A DNA stretch of 64,000 nt from Synergistaceae bacterium DZ-S4. GTDB taxonomy: Bacteria > Synergistota > Synergistia > Synergistales > Synergistaceae. The stretch spans positions 149,208-213,207 of the forward strand of contig JAPCWD010000003.1 of assembly GCA_025943965.1 (NCBI GenBank), given 5' to 3'. Position 1 is the stretch's first letter. The number at the start of each line of letters is the position of its first letter. Shown piece by piece: positions 43,365 to 52,206 of the stretch. The position numbers and the translations under genes are program-made. Below the pieces are notes generated by a model, which saw only the letters and a program-made list of their open reading frames with translations, did no database searches and was not told where the DNA came from.

Positions 43365-45296
43365 CTATTGGTCAGTCTCTTCAGGCAGAAGTACGAGGCA
43401 GGCAAGGGGCGGAAGAGTAAGTTCTATCGAGTAACGGCGCCCGTGGAAGGATATCTTTTCCGTCCTGACCTTACCCATATTCCCTGTATTCGACCCTCCG
43501 TAGAGGGACGAATCGCTGTTGAGCACCTCGCGCCAGACTGTGTCCCTCGGGACTCCGATCCTGTATCCCGTCCTTACTACGGGGGTGAAGTTGCCGATAA
43601 ATATAACTTCCCTGCCATCTTTTGACCTGCGCAGGAAGGATACTATGCTTGACGATGAGTCCCCGCAGTCTATCCATTCGAAGCCTGCCGGGTCATTGTC
43701 CTGTTCCCACAGCTGCGGGTTATTTTTGTAAAAAGTATTTATGTCCCTGAACCATTGGAAAATCCCGCTATGGATTTCTTCTTTCAGTATATGCCAGTCA
43801 AGGCTGATGTTGTGGTCCCACTCCTTCTCCTGTCCATACTCCCCGCCCATAAAGAGAAGCTTTTTACCGGGGTGTCCCATCATCCATCCGAAGAGGAGCC
43901 TGAGGTTTGCCGCCTTCTGCCAGTCGTCTCCGGGCATTTTGCCCCAGAGCGATCCCTTTCCGTAGACCACCTCGTCATGAGAGAGCGGCAGGACAAAGTT
44001 TTCGGAATAGGCATACCACATTCCGAATGTAAGTTTGTTATGGTGGTACTGCCTGAAGACAGGATCTTTGGACATATACTGGAGTATATCGTTCATCCAG
44101 CCCATGTTCCACTTGAAGCCGAATCCGAGGCCCCCGAGCCACGTCGGCCTTGACACCATTGGCCATGATGTGGATTCCTCTGCGGTCACCTGAACATCGG
44201 GAAAATCCATGTATATCGTCTCATTCAGTTTTTTCAGGAAATCGATCGCCTCTATGTTTTCTTTCCCGCCGTAGGAGTTGGGGATCCATTCCCCTTCTTT
44301 TCTGGAATAGTCAAGGTAAAGCATCGAGGCCACCGCATCGACACGAAGGCCGTCGGCGTGGTATTTGTCCAGCCAGAAATGGGCGGATGAGAGGAGGAAA
44401 CTCCTTACCTCGTTTCTTCCGTAATTGAATATGCAGCTCTTCCAGTCAGGATGGAAACCCTTTCTCGGGTCTTCGTGCTCGTAGAGGGCAGTCCCGTCAA
44501 ATTTTGCCAGTCCGAAAGCGTCCGCGGGAAAATGAGAGGGGACCCAGTCAAGTATGACCCCTATCCCTGACCTGTGCAGAGAATCTATGAGGACCATAAA
44601 GTCTTCCGGTGACCCGTACCTTGAGGTAGGGGCAAAGTAGCCCGTAGTCTGATATCCCCAGGAGCCGTAAAAGGGGTGTTCCATAACAGGCAGGAACTCG
44701 ACATGGGTAAATCCGTTCTCGACAAGGTAAGGAGGCAGTTCCTCAGCCAGATCCAGCCACGAAAGGTACCCGTCCTCCTCAGTCCTTCTCCATGAGCCCG
44801 CGTGGATCTCATATATGGACTGCGGAGATGAAGGAGAATTCCTTTCCTTTCTTGATGACATCCATACGCTGTCGTTCCATTTAAAGGGGATTTCATGGCA
44901 CACTCTTGAGGCGGTGCCAGGGGGAGTCTCCCAATAAAATGCGAATGGATCGCCTTTATCAAGCTGCTCCCCAGTCTGCGTCGTTATCGAGTATTTATAG
45001 GAAGACCAGACATCAACTCCCGGTATAAATCCTTCCCATATCCCTGATGAGTCCCATCTCGGGGCAAGTTTGTGGCTCTCTCTGTTCCATGCGTTGAAGT
45101 CCCCCATGACAGAGACCTCCCGGGCATTGGGGGCCCAAACGGCAAAAAGGACTCCTGTCATCCCCTCATGGAGCATCCTGTGTGCGCCGAGGAATTTGTA
45201 AAGCCTGGAGTGGCTTCCTTCACGGAAAAGATAGATGTCGGTCTCCCCCGCAAGGCTCACTCCATTGATGACACCGCTTCCCGTCTCTTTTTTCAC
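43365..45296 (-). CDS. glgB: 1,4-alpha-glucan branching enzyme
   Basis: Adds alpha-1,6 branches to glycogen. The 643-residue protein has an N-terminal CBM48 domain with FAVWAPNAREVSVMGDFNAW near 55, then the GH13 barrel: EFLPVMEHPF, DWVPSHFPADAFGL (with catalytic-region residues), GLRVDAVASMLYLDYSRKEG containing the nucleophile Asp, TAEESTSWP with the acid/base Glu, and LPLSHDEVVYGKGSL. GTG at 45296, 8 bp after GGAGG, is chosen because the longer frame is antisense to the oxidase gene. A TATAAT-like -10 lies at 45327-45332. First gene of the long operon. Confidence 0.95.
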   Translation of the reverse strand: MKKETGSGVINGVSLAGETDIYLFREGSHSRLYKFLGAHRMLHEGMTGVLFAVWAPNAREVSVMGDFNAWNRESHKLAPRWDSSGIWEGFIPGVDVWSSYKYSITTQTGEQLDKGDPFAFYWETPPGTASRVCHEIPFKWNDSVWMSSRKERNSPSSPQSIYEIHAGSWRRTEEDGYLSWLDLAEELPPYLVENGFTHVEFLPVMEHPFYGSWGYQTTGYFAPTSRYGSPEDFMVLIDSLHRSGIGVILDWVPSHFPADAFGLAKFDGTALYEHEDPRKGFHPDWKSCIFNYGRNEVRSFLLSSAHFWLDKYHADGLRVDAVASMLYLDYSRKEGEWIPNSYGGKENIEAIDFLKKLNETIYMDFPDVQVTAEESTSWPMVSRPTWLGGLGFGFKWNMGWMNDILQYMSKDPVFRQYHHNKLTFGMWYAYSENFVLPLSHDEVVYGKGSLWGKMPGDDWQKAANLRLLFGWMMGHPGKKLLFMGGEYGQEKEWDHNISLDWHILKEEIHSGIFQWFRDINTFYKNNPQLWEQDNDPAGFEWIDCGDSSSSIVSFLRRSKDGREVIFIGNFTPVVRTGYRIGVPRDTVWREVLNSDSSLYGGSNTGNMGKVRTEKISFHGRRYSIELTLPPLACLVLLPEETDQ

Positions 45297-45387
45297 CGGG
45301 CGCACCTCCCTGCCTGTAATGATGCTATTATAGCTGATAAGGCAAGGATCTTTGCTGAGTCCGACAAAGAGATTCGGGGGTATATCA

Positions 45388-46818
45388 ATGGGTTTGTCCT
45401 TTTCATACAACAGAGTCGACGAAGTGACAGTATCACTGCTTAAATCGACGATCGGAGAGAGGAATGTATCTTCCGACGAGGAAAAGCTGATCTCATATTC
45501 GCATGACGAGGTCCCTTCATCTGCATACAAAGGGATCCACAGGGCGGAAGTGCTGCTGTTTCCTGAAACTGCCGACCATGTCTCGGAGATCATGAAGATC
45601 GCTTCGGCAAAGAGGATACCCGTAACGCCCAGAGGTGCGGGGACAGGACTTTCGGGCGGTGCACTGCCCGCATTCGGCGGCATTGTGATGTCTTTTGAAA
45701 AGATGAACAGGATAACAGAGCTTGATGAAAAAAACCTGACAATAACGGTCGAACCGGGAGTGGTCACTTCTGAGATCAGCAAGCTGGCAGCCGCCCACGA
45801 CCTTCTTTACGCGGGCGATCCGTGCAGCGGAGATGCCTCTTTCATAGGAGGAAACATAGCGGAAAACGCCGGAGGCAACAAGGTCATCAAATATGGCGCC
45901 ACAGGTGCACAGGTACTGGCACTGGAAGTGGTACTGGCGGACGGTACCCTGACATGGTTCGGAGGAAAGAGACGCAAAGACGTAACAGGGCTGGACTTTA
46001 CCCATTTGATGGCCGGGTCAGAGGGCACTCTGGCAATAATCACAAAGGCTGTACTGAGGCTCCTTCCTCTTCCCAAACATTCGGTAGACCTGCTGGCCGC
46101 CTTTCCCGACCCCGAGACCGCAATAGCTTTCGTTCCTCAGATCATCAAAAAAGGAGGGATCGTCCCCGCTTCGATAGAGTTTATGGACAAAAAGGCGCTC
46201 TCTCTGGCCGAGAGGTACCTCAACAACCCGGTCCCGGCAGGCAATGCTGGAGCTGCGCTGATAATCCAGCTCGAGGAGAACGACCCGGAAGTCCTTGAAA
46301 AGGAGTATGAGAGGATCGGAAATCTTTCAAAGGAAAACGGCGCGTTTGAAGTATACGTGGCAGATACCAGGAGCACAAAAGAACGCATATGGCAGGCACG
46401 AAAAGCAATACCGGAAGCGACCTCCTTCTTTTACAGCAGATACACCAAGGAAGATCTCGTGGTGCCGATCGACAGGGTCCCCGATCTTCTGGGAAGGATA
46501 AAAAACATCTGCACTGCGGCTGACCTTGAGTGGGTCGCATACGGGCATGCGGGAGACGGCAACATGCACTGCACCGTGATAGGGCCACCTGCCGACGACT
46601 GGCACGAAGTCCTTCGCGGGGTGCAGGAAAAGATATACTCGGCAGTCATCGAGATGGGGGGCACTCTTTCAGGGGAACATGGAATAGGGTTCAAAAGAAA
46701 AGCTGACATGAAGCTCTTTCTGGACAAAAAACAGCTTGAACTGATAAAAAGGGTCAAGCTTGCCTTTGATCCCGACAATATCCTTAACCCGGGGAAGATC
46801 GTCGAGTGGAATGAATAA
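45388..46818 (+). CDS. GlcD/D-lactate dehydrogenase-type FAD-linked oxidase
   Basis: Flavoenzyme oxidising a 2-hydroxy acid (glycolate, D-lactate or similar) to the 2-oxo acid. The 476 residues have the PCMH FAD domain with VTPRGAGTGLSGGALPAFGG near 80-99, GDPCSGDASFIGGNIAENAGGNKVIKYG near 135-165 in part, and the C-terminal oxidase domain with YGHAGDGNMHC near 390 and GGTLSGEHGIGFKRK near 423. There is no iron-sulfur partner gene next to it. Start ATG 45388 follows GGGGG. It diverges from glgB across about 90 bp and ends at a hairpin. Confidence 0.93.
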   Translation: MGLSFSYNRVDEVTVSLLKSTIGERNVSSDEEKLISYSHDEVPSSAYKGIHRAEVLLFPETADHVSEIMKIASAKRIPVTPRGAGTGLSGGALPAFGGIVMSFEKMNRITELDEKNLTITVEPGVVTSEISKLAAAHDLLYAGDPCSGDASFIGGNIAENAGGNKVIKYGATGAQVLALEVVLADGTLTWFGGKRRKDVTGLDFTHLMAGSEGTLAIITKAVLRLLPLPKHSVDLLAAFPDPETAIAFVPQIIKKGGIVPASIEFMDKKALSLAERYLNNPVPAGNAGAALIIQLEENDPEVLEKEYERIGNLSKENGAFEVYVADTRSTKERIWQARKAIPEATSFFYSRYTKEDLVVPIDRVPDLLGRIKNICTAADLEWVAYGHAGDGNMHCTVIGPPADDWHEVLRGVQEKIYSAVIEMGGTLSGEHGIGFKRKADMKLFLDKKQLELIKRVKLAFDPDNILNPGKIVEWNE

Positions 46819-46822
46819 AAGT

Positions 46823-46854
46823 TGAGGGGGCCGACTAAAGCAGAAAGCCCCCCA
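46823..46854 (+). terminator. Terminator of the FAD oxidase gene
   Basis: GGGGGC / GCCCCCC stem with a loop of about 15 nt and an AT-rich tail (AATATTATCTTT). It overlaps the 3' end of the convergent ligase gene. Confidence 0.6.
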
Positions 46855-46857
46855 ATA

Positions 46858-48363
46858 TTATCTTTCCGTATCCATTTTCCTTAACTCCCTGCGAAGTATC
46901 TTGCCTGCCGCTGATATGGGGAATTCCTCCAGGAATCCTACCCTGCGCGGTACCTTGTAATGGGCAAGGTTTTTCTTGCAGTAGTCTATGAGTTCCTTTT
47001 CTGAAGCTTCCTTTCCCTCTTTCAAGATGACGAAGGCCTTGACTATCTCACCCGCGAGCTTGTTTTTCTCGCCGACAGCAGCTGCAGACTGTACCGAGGG
47101 ATGCTGGCAGAGCAAATTCTCGACCTCCTGGGGATATACATTGAAACCACTGACGATTATTATGTCCGTCGCCCTGTCGACTATGGTGACATAACCGTCC
47201 CCGTCAACGCGTACCACGTCTCCGGTGTTGAACCATCCGTTCAGAAATCTCTCCCTCGTATTTTCTTCGTCCCTGAAATATCCTGAGACTACGGAGGGCC
47301 CCCTGACCCATAGGACTCCCTCTTCGTTCATGTCGAGGACATTTCCCTCCCTGTCCCTTATCTGTACTTCGTAGGTCTCGAAGAAATGGCCCACCGTCCC
47401 GAGCCTGCATTCATCGGCACTGTGTCCGACAGCCACGACGGGGGAACATTCAGTAAGCCCGTACCCTTCAAGTATGCCGGTACCCATATACTCCTTACAT
47501 CTGGCGTTCAGCTGAACGTTCAGTCTGTCCCCGCCCGTTATCACAAATTTGATGCCCCCAAGCCGTTCTCCTATCTTCGCAAGGGCTCCGAGAAGGAATA
47601 CCATTATCGTAGGGACGCCGATTATGCAGTTGGCTCCTGACTCCCTGATCGATTCTATCGTGCGCTCAACGGGGACAAAACCGGGGAGCACTGTTTGGCT
47701 CAGTCCGCTCATAAGGGCAAGCATGCCTGCCATGTTGAAGCCGAAGGAATGAAAATTGGGAAGGACGTTGAGGATCACCGAATCACTGTCGAGCAGTCCG
47801 GGGACATGTTTTTTTATTGGATCGATATTTGAGAGCACGTTCGTATGTGTACATGGCACAGCCTTCGGTGTGCCTGACGTGCCCGATGTTGAAAATATGA
47901 CAGCGTGGTCCTCACTCTCCGGTATTCCTTTTGTGCATCTGAAAGGCTGAAGGGGCTCATCGGGAGGCGCTGTGAAAACCCCGGGGCCGTCGCAGTCGGC
48001 TGCATGATCTGCCGGTTCGCTCTCCGGGGCGACGAATATCACCGATGGATCCAGCATTTTAAGGGTGCTTTTGAGGTTACCCGCCGCGGCCCTTGAATTC
48101 ATTGGAGCCACAGCACCGCCAAGCCTCCAGCATGCGATTGAGATCGCTATGACCATCGGGGAGTTAGGCATTATCAGAGCTATCCTCTGTCCCCGTTCAA
48201 AGCCCGCGTCCTCAAGTTTGTTCTCACAGTCAAGTGCCAGGGTGTTCAGCCTCTCCCATGACCACCAGCTTCCGTTCCACCAAATGCAGTCGGCGTTCTC
48301 TCTCCCCTTCCAGGCAGATACAAACCTCATCTCAAGCCTCTCTCGATTTGACCCTGATATCAT
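46858..48363 (-). CDS. AMP-dependent acyl-CoA synthetase/ligase
   Basis: Activates a carboxylic acid as an adenylate and probably transfers it to CoA. The 501-residue ANL protein has the P-loop STSGTSGTPKAV near 158, NFHSFGFN, EGYGLTECSP near 290, GWFNTGDVVRVDGDGYVTIVDRATDIIIVSGFNVYPQEVE near 375-415 (in pieces), and the catalytic lysine in SAAGKILRREL. Acyl chain type is unknown, and some members are acyl-ACP ligases. Start ATG 48363 sits 9 bp after AGGTGGG; the 5' end is 90 bp past the binding-protein-like gene. Confidence 0.92.
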   Translation of the reverse strand: MISGSNRERLEMRFVSAWKGRENADCIWWNGSWWSWERLNTLALDCENKLEDAGFERGQRIALIMPNSPMVIAISIACWRLGGAVAPMNSRAAAGNLKSTLKMLDPSVIFVAPESEPADHAADCDGPGVFTAPPDEPLQPFRCTKGIPESEDHAVIFSTSGTSGTPKAVPCTHTNVLSNIDPIKKHVPGLLDSDSVILNVLPNFHSFGFNMAGMLALMSGLSQTVLPGFVPVERTIESIRESGANCIIGVPTIMVFLLGALAKIGERLGGIKFVITGGDRLNVQLNARCKEYMGTGILEGYGLTECSPVVAVGHSADECRLGTVGHFFETYEVQIRDREGNVLDMNEEGVLWVRGPSVVSGYFRDEENTRERFLNGWFNTGDVVRVDGDGYVTIVDRATDIIIVSGFNVYPQEVENLLCQHPSVQSAAAVGEKNKLAGEIVKAFVILKEGKEASEKELIDYCKKNLAHYKVPRRVGFLEEFPISAAGKILRRELRKMDTER

Positions 48364-48453
48364 AAATACCATCCCACCTGTACTTCTGAATGTAAAAAAC
48401 AATTATAAGACTTTTCTGCGCTTTCTGCGGTCATTTATCTTTGAGTTAAAGAG

Positions 48454-50058
48454 TTACTGGTCAATATTCTTTGTCCTGATCCTTCTTTGGAAAATGCCTT
48501 TCTCGTTTGGACAGTAGATCACTGCCATGGCTTTGTTCAGGGGTCCGTGAGTCCTCGGATCCACAGTAACGGTGGCATGAGCCGCCGGGAAATTCCTGGT
48601 CGAAAGCAGTGCGTGCCGTATGGCTTCTCCTCTGTACCCCGATGCATTGTAGAGCGCATTTGCTATCCATCTGACCCCGTCGTAAGCTAAAATCGCTTCT
48701 TCAACATCGGAGGGAGGAAGGTTTTCGTTGTAGAGAGTCCTGTAGTCCTTCATTACTGAACGTATCTGGGGGTCAAGGTCTGAGACTTCATTTATCCACC
48801 AGCTGCCGGCAAAGGTCCTGTCGTTCCCGAAAGACATATTTTCGGTGTAGCCCTCCGACAGTATCGTTTTGCTGTAGCCTGCCTCTCTTGCGGACCTGAA
48901 GACCGACCTTATGTCGATCTCTTTTCCGGGGACTATAAGCACCTCTGCTCCGCTTTTTGCTATCGCTTCCATTGCGGCACGATGGTCGGAGTTTTCCTTC
49001 ATCGGCATGCTGATGTCGGCTGTCACCCTCCCTCCGAAGATCTTTACCCACCTAAGTGCTGATTCGTGCAGCTTCAGGGATGTCTCGTCGCCGGAGTCGT
49101 ACAGAAATGCTGTCTCTTTGCTTGAAAGGCCCTGTACAGCAAAATAGGCAAGCATTTTTGCCCTGGCATCCGTATCATTCGCAATGCGGAATGAGTAAAG
49201 GTATGGTTTTTCCCCCTTCAACACAGCTCCGTATGTCAGATCAGAGGCCGTGATCACAAGAGGAACGCTTATCTCGTCGGCTATGCCTGGGAGCAGGCTG
49301 GCCTTTTCCCCGGATGAGGGGGTCATCATTACAAGGATGCTCTTGTCCTTCATTACTTTTCTGACGCTCTCCTCCGCTTCAGCAGCCCTCTGTGGGAGGT
49401 CATAACCGACTATCTTTATTCTGTATCCCCTTATGCCTCCCTGTTTGTTTATCTGTTCAACGGCAAGCTGAGCCGCTCTGAGCTGGTTGTGGCTTGACTG
49501 AGCAATGCTTCCTTTCATAGGAGCAAAAAATGCTATCCTGAATTCATCGCCTACCGGGTTCCTCTGGCTGCCGATCTGGAAAAAGAGCACCACGATAGCA
49601 AGCAATGCAGCAATAAGGACTATGCCGTTGTAGAAAGACTTCTTCCTTATCCACATCGTCCTTGGCTTGTTTGAGATGCCTCCCGAGATCCTTCTCAGGT
49701 TTCCCGGCCTGGCGACCAGATCCTCAGCCGTCTGATCTTCGCCTTTGCATTCGGCCCTCTCTTCTCCTATGACTTGCTTCAGCGTCCTGAGAACGTCTTC
49801 GGCATCCCCGGGCGAAAACCCGAGGTTTTCCGACAGCTTCGTCCTGAAGTACATCTCATTTTTAGCGCTGAGCCTTGAATTGAGTTTCCATCCAGATTTG
49901 ATCATGTAGCGCAGGGCAAATGTCAGCCTGAAATTTGCAGCGCTTTCCGAAGGGTTCCTCGCTTCAAGAAACTGAGAGAGCCTGTCAGGATCTTCCAGTA
50001 TGCAGAGACCGTAATCTTCGGTCAGTTTTTCCAGTACTTTTTTTATACCCTCAGACAA
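48454..50058 (-). CDS. Membrane-anchored periplasmic-binding-fold protein with cytosolic N-terminal domain
   Basis: Unusual architecture. Residues about 1-105 form a soluble helical domain (GLCILEDPDRLSQFLEARNP, FRLTFALRYMIKSGW) that resembles a short domain found at the N-terminus of many bacterial regulators. A linker follows, then one membrane helix at about 143-161 (GIVLIAALLAIVVLFF) and a type I periplasmic-binding domain from about 172 (AAQLAVEQINKQGGIRGYRIKIVGYD, DGVRWIANALYNASGY), like branched-chain amino acid receptors. There is no signal peptide and no ABC transporter nearby, so it may sense rather than transport. Start TTG 50058 is 8 bp after AGGAG. Confidence 0.78.
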   Translation of the reverse strand: MSEGIKKVLEKLTEDYGLCILEDPDRLSQFLEARNPSESAANFRLTFALRYMIKSGWKLNSRLSAKNEMYFRTKLSENLGFSPGDAEDVLRTLKQVIGEERAECKGEDQTAEDLVARPGNLRRISGGISNKPRTMWIRKKSFYNGIVLIAALLAIVVLFFQIGSQRNPVGDEFRIAFFAPMKGSIAQSSHNQLRAAQLAVEQINKQGGIRGYRIKIVGYDLPQRAAEAEESVRKVMKDKSILVMMTPSSGEKASLLPGIADEISVPLVITASDLTYGAVLKGEKPYLYSFRIANDTDARAKMLAYFAVQGLSSKETAFLYDSGDETSLKLHESALRWVKIFGGRVTADISMPMKENSDHRAAMEAIAKSGAEVLIVPGKEIDIRSVFRSAREAGYSKTILSEGYTENMSFGNDRTFAGSWWINEVSDLDPQIRSVMKDYRTLYNENLPPSDVEEAILAYDGVRWIANALYNASGYRGEAIRHALLSTRNFPAAHATVTVDPRTHGPLNKAMAVIYCPNEKGIFQRRIRTKNIDQ

Positions 50059-50161
50059 AGACAACACTCCTCACCATTAAGAGTATAGCCTGCCCAGGGC
50101 AGGTCCGCAATAAATACGGATGACCCAATGACAAAATACGGAGGAAGCGACGGAAACCAAA

Positions 50162-50188
50162 AGCGCAGGGACATCCGCACCCCGCGCT
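50162..50188 (-). terminator. Possible terminator of the ProRS-like gene
   Basis: Minus strand: AGCGCGGGG pairing with TCCCTGCGCT (one G-T pair), loop about 8 nt, short TTTT tail. Confidence 0.5.
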
Positions 50189-50221
50189 CCCGGTTTTCGT
50201 TGAAACGATCTGCAACTTGCT

Positions 50222-51496
50222 CTAATTGTCTTTGAAGATCTCGTCCCTTAATCTTTTTTCCTTTTTTTCGTAGAAGGATAATATTAGAGCTTCCAAAGAT
50301 ACTTCAGCTTTCCATCTGTAAGGCCAGCGGTGCTCTCCGTACTTGTCTCTGCACAACAGGACCGGCTCCCCCCTCATCTCCGAACCGTAACATTCCACGG
50401 TGCATATCTTTCTCAGCTGTACCGGCACCATGGGTGTCCCGCATTCGGGACAGGGCATTGACTCCTCAAATAGCAGAAGGTCAGCCGTATCAGGCTCAAA
50501 ATCCCTGCCCCAGCAGCAACCTGTTCTGTGGTAATCTGGCCTGTTTCCTCCCACTACAAAGTTTTTTCCACCGACCAGGGAATTGTCAGCCACCATATGG
50601 ACCCCTTCGGGAACTCCTATCGGGCCGCAGAATCCGGCAACTTCACCGAATGATGATACTATCTCTTCGCTTTCAGCCTTCCTGAAGGCAGCCCCCCTGA
50701 ATTTTGAATCTATATACGCCGCCAGCTTGTTTATGCTGATATTTTTGTCCCCCCTGATCATCGCAAAGAGGAGGGGCTTTTTTCCGCCGGGCAATATAAT
50801 TGTGTAAAGCATCGCCTTAAGCGTCTGCGAAGGATCAAGTCCCAGCTGTTGACAGAGCAGCGGGATAGTGTGCGCTCCCGGAGTATGCACATCTCTGACA
50901 TCTTCCATCTCACGGCCGGAGTTCACAGGTTCCGTTCCGTAAACATCGGCGGAATCCTGATGGAAGTAATTTCCACATCCCGGACATACCAGCCCTTCGA
51001 TTTCGTGGAGGGATCCCTTACCCGCCGAACAGACACCCACCATCCTGTTGACCGTCCCCGGACTTACTTCCAGAAGGTAATCAAAATCCGGGATGTAGCG
51101 TTCGATGATCGAACGGATAGTGTCGGCGGCCATGGAAGCCCTCAGTTTGGCGTCCTCTTCATCCTTCGCCCATCCCCACAGCCTCAGCTTCCTTCCTGAG
51201 ATCAGCATCCAGGAAAGGGCCTTTTCACCATGATCCCTTACGTAACGCTCGGCAAGGGAGTTGACTGACTCATCAGACTCGCTGCAGTCTATATGCTGGA
51301 TCCCGTTTATCTCAAGCAGGGCTTCACCGAGGTCTTCCGCAATGCTGTTGAGCGTGCTCCTGCCGATCGGGAGCAGTATAAGTTCACCGCTCTTTGAGTT
51401 GTAGACACCTCCTCCTTCCATCACAAGGGCAATCAGCCCGGCATCCCTTACTTTTGCCGGAGGGTTCTTTGTTTCAGGAATGAAAAGTTCGCGCAT
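50222..51496 (-). CDS. Degenerate bacterial-type prolyl-tRNA synthetase paralogue with editing domain
   Basis: The 424 residues line up with bacterial ProRS from the start (MRELFIPETKN like the ProRS LFIPTLRE opening). They include the G...SGELILLPIGRSTLNSIAEDL segment, a region corresponding to the KDAYSFH part, and GSLHEIEGLVCPGCGNYFHQDSADV. The motif 2 and motif 3 catalytic residues are not recognisable. In contrast the editing (INS/YbaK-like) domain, about 200-350, is well conserved: DVHTPGAHTI, LKAMLYTI with its Lys, IRGDKNISINKLAAYI, GFCGPIGVPEGV, and GGNRP..H..GCCWGRDF. A Zn-ribbon CPECG follows. It may clear mis-charged tRNA-Pro in trans. Start ATG follows GGAGG. Confidence 0.75.
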   Translation of the reverse strand: MRELFIPETKNPPAKVRDAGLIALVMEGGGVYNSKSGELILLPIGRSTLNSIAEDLGEALLEINGIQHIDCSESDESVNSLAERYVRDHGEKALSWMLISGRKLRLWGWAKDEEDAKLRASMAADTIRSIIERYIPDFDYLLEVSPGTVNRMVGVCSAGKGSLHEIEGLVCPGCGNYFHQDSADVYGTEPVNSGREMEDVRDVHTPGAHTIPLLCQQLGLDPSQTLKAMLYTIILPGGKKPLLFAMIRGDKNISINKLAAYIDSKFRGAAFRKAESEEIVSSFGEVAGFCGPIGVPEGVHMVADNSLVGGKNFVVGGNRPDYHRTGCCWGRDFEPDTADLLLFEESMPCPECGTPMVPVQLRKICTVECYGSEMRGEPVLLCRDKYGEHRWPYRWKAEVSLEALILSFYEKKEKRLRDEIFKDN

Positions 51497-51526
51497 CAAA
51501 TTTCCTCCTATAATTATTTTCCATAT

Positions 51527-51556
51527 ATAATACTACATAGCTTACGATATATCCAA
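51527..51556 (-). promoter_or_regulatory. Promoter of the ProRS-like gene
   Basis: Minus strand TTGGAT (51551-51556), 18-bp spacer, TATTAT (51527-51532). The perfect AT repeat TTGTAT/ATACAA (51557-51574) abuts the -35 and could be an operator. Confidence 0.5.
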
Positions 51557-51645
51557 TTGTATAAAAAAATACAATAATATTACCTTAGGATGACATATTT
51601 TAACGGAATACTACTCAAATGCTGTTTTGCTCGCGGAGGTCAGCC

Positions 51646-52206
51646 ATGAAAAACATGTCACACTGCTTCTTTCTTCTGTTGTCACTGCCAATACTGTTTC
51701 TTACAGCTGCCGCAGGATGGCGTGTGGATGTCTTCCAACTGGAAGGGCCGGAAGGGAAACTAATCTTCCAGTCTCCGGTCTCCCTCGGGCACAGATTCAC
51801 AACGCGATATATACATTCCGTCGAACTGACACCCGTGGAAGACGAATACAAAGTGGCAGGAGGCCTTCTCTGGACATGGGAGGAAAGGGTCAGATCGACC
51901 AATGCAGGACTTCCTTTTGACAGGCCAAGATACGGCAGGTTCATAGACACCGGTGAATGGATGATCTTCCAGGGCGGAAGGATGTCATGGAAGGAATATT
52001 ACTACAGGATAGGCAACAATAAGATCGGCCGGAACCAGGTAATGCTTGAGCCTTTCGGCAGGAGAAATTTCTTTGAGCTGTTTGCAGGCGAACGTCTGGT
52101 CGTACGGATCCGAAAAATGCCCCTCATATCAGCCGAATTCTACAGGACAGATATACTTGAAAGCGCCCCGATGGGGGTACCGCCGATGGAGGGCGGCTCG
52201 AGGTGA
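51646..52206 (+). CDS. DUF1850 family exported protein
   Basis: A 186-residue protein with an N-terminal signal or anchor (about residues 3-24, CFFLLLSLPILFLTAAAGW). The DUF1850 domain follows: FTTRYIHSVELTPVEDEYKV near 54-73, GRMSWKEYYYRIGNNKIGRN, and a C-terminal KMPLISAEF segment. DUF1850 proteins are often encoded beside TAXI-TRAP transporters; here it sits alone, 2.4 kb from the second TAXI binding-protein gene and convergent with the NuoH-like gene, whose stop codon abuts its own. Start ATG 51646 follows GGAGG. Function unknown. Confidence 0.8.
   Translation: MKNMSHCFFLLLSLPILFLTAAAGWRVDVFQLEGPEGKLIFQSPVSLGHRFTTRYIHSVELTPVEDEYKVAGGLLWTWEERVRSTNAGLPFDRPRYGRFIDTGEWMIFQGGRMSWKEYYYRIGNNKIGRNQVMLEPFGRRNFFELFAGERLVVRIRKMPLISAEFYRTDILESAPMGVPPMEGGSR

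Noticed and set aside
43365..45782. A longer 805-codon version of glgB
   Set aside because: The first 162 codons are antisense to the FAD oxidase gene; a GTG with a good ribosome site at 45296 gives the normal GlgB length.
46858..48402. Longer start of the acyl-CoA ligase at 48402
   Set aside because: An ATG at 48363 lies 9 bp after AGGTGGG, and the extra 13 residues have no family counterpart.
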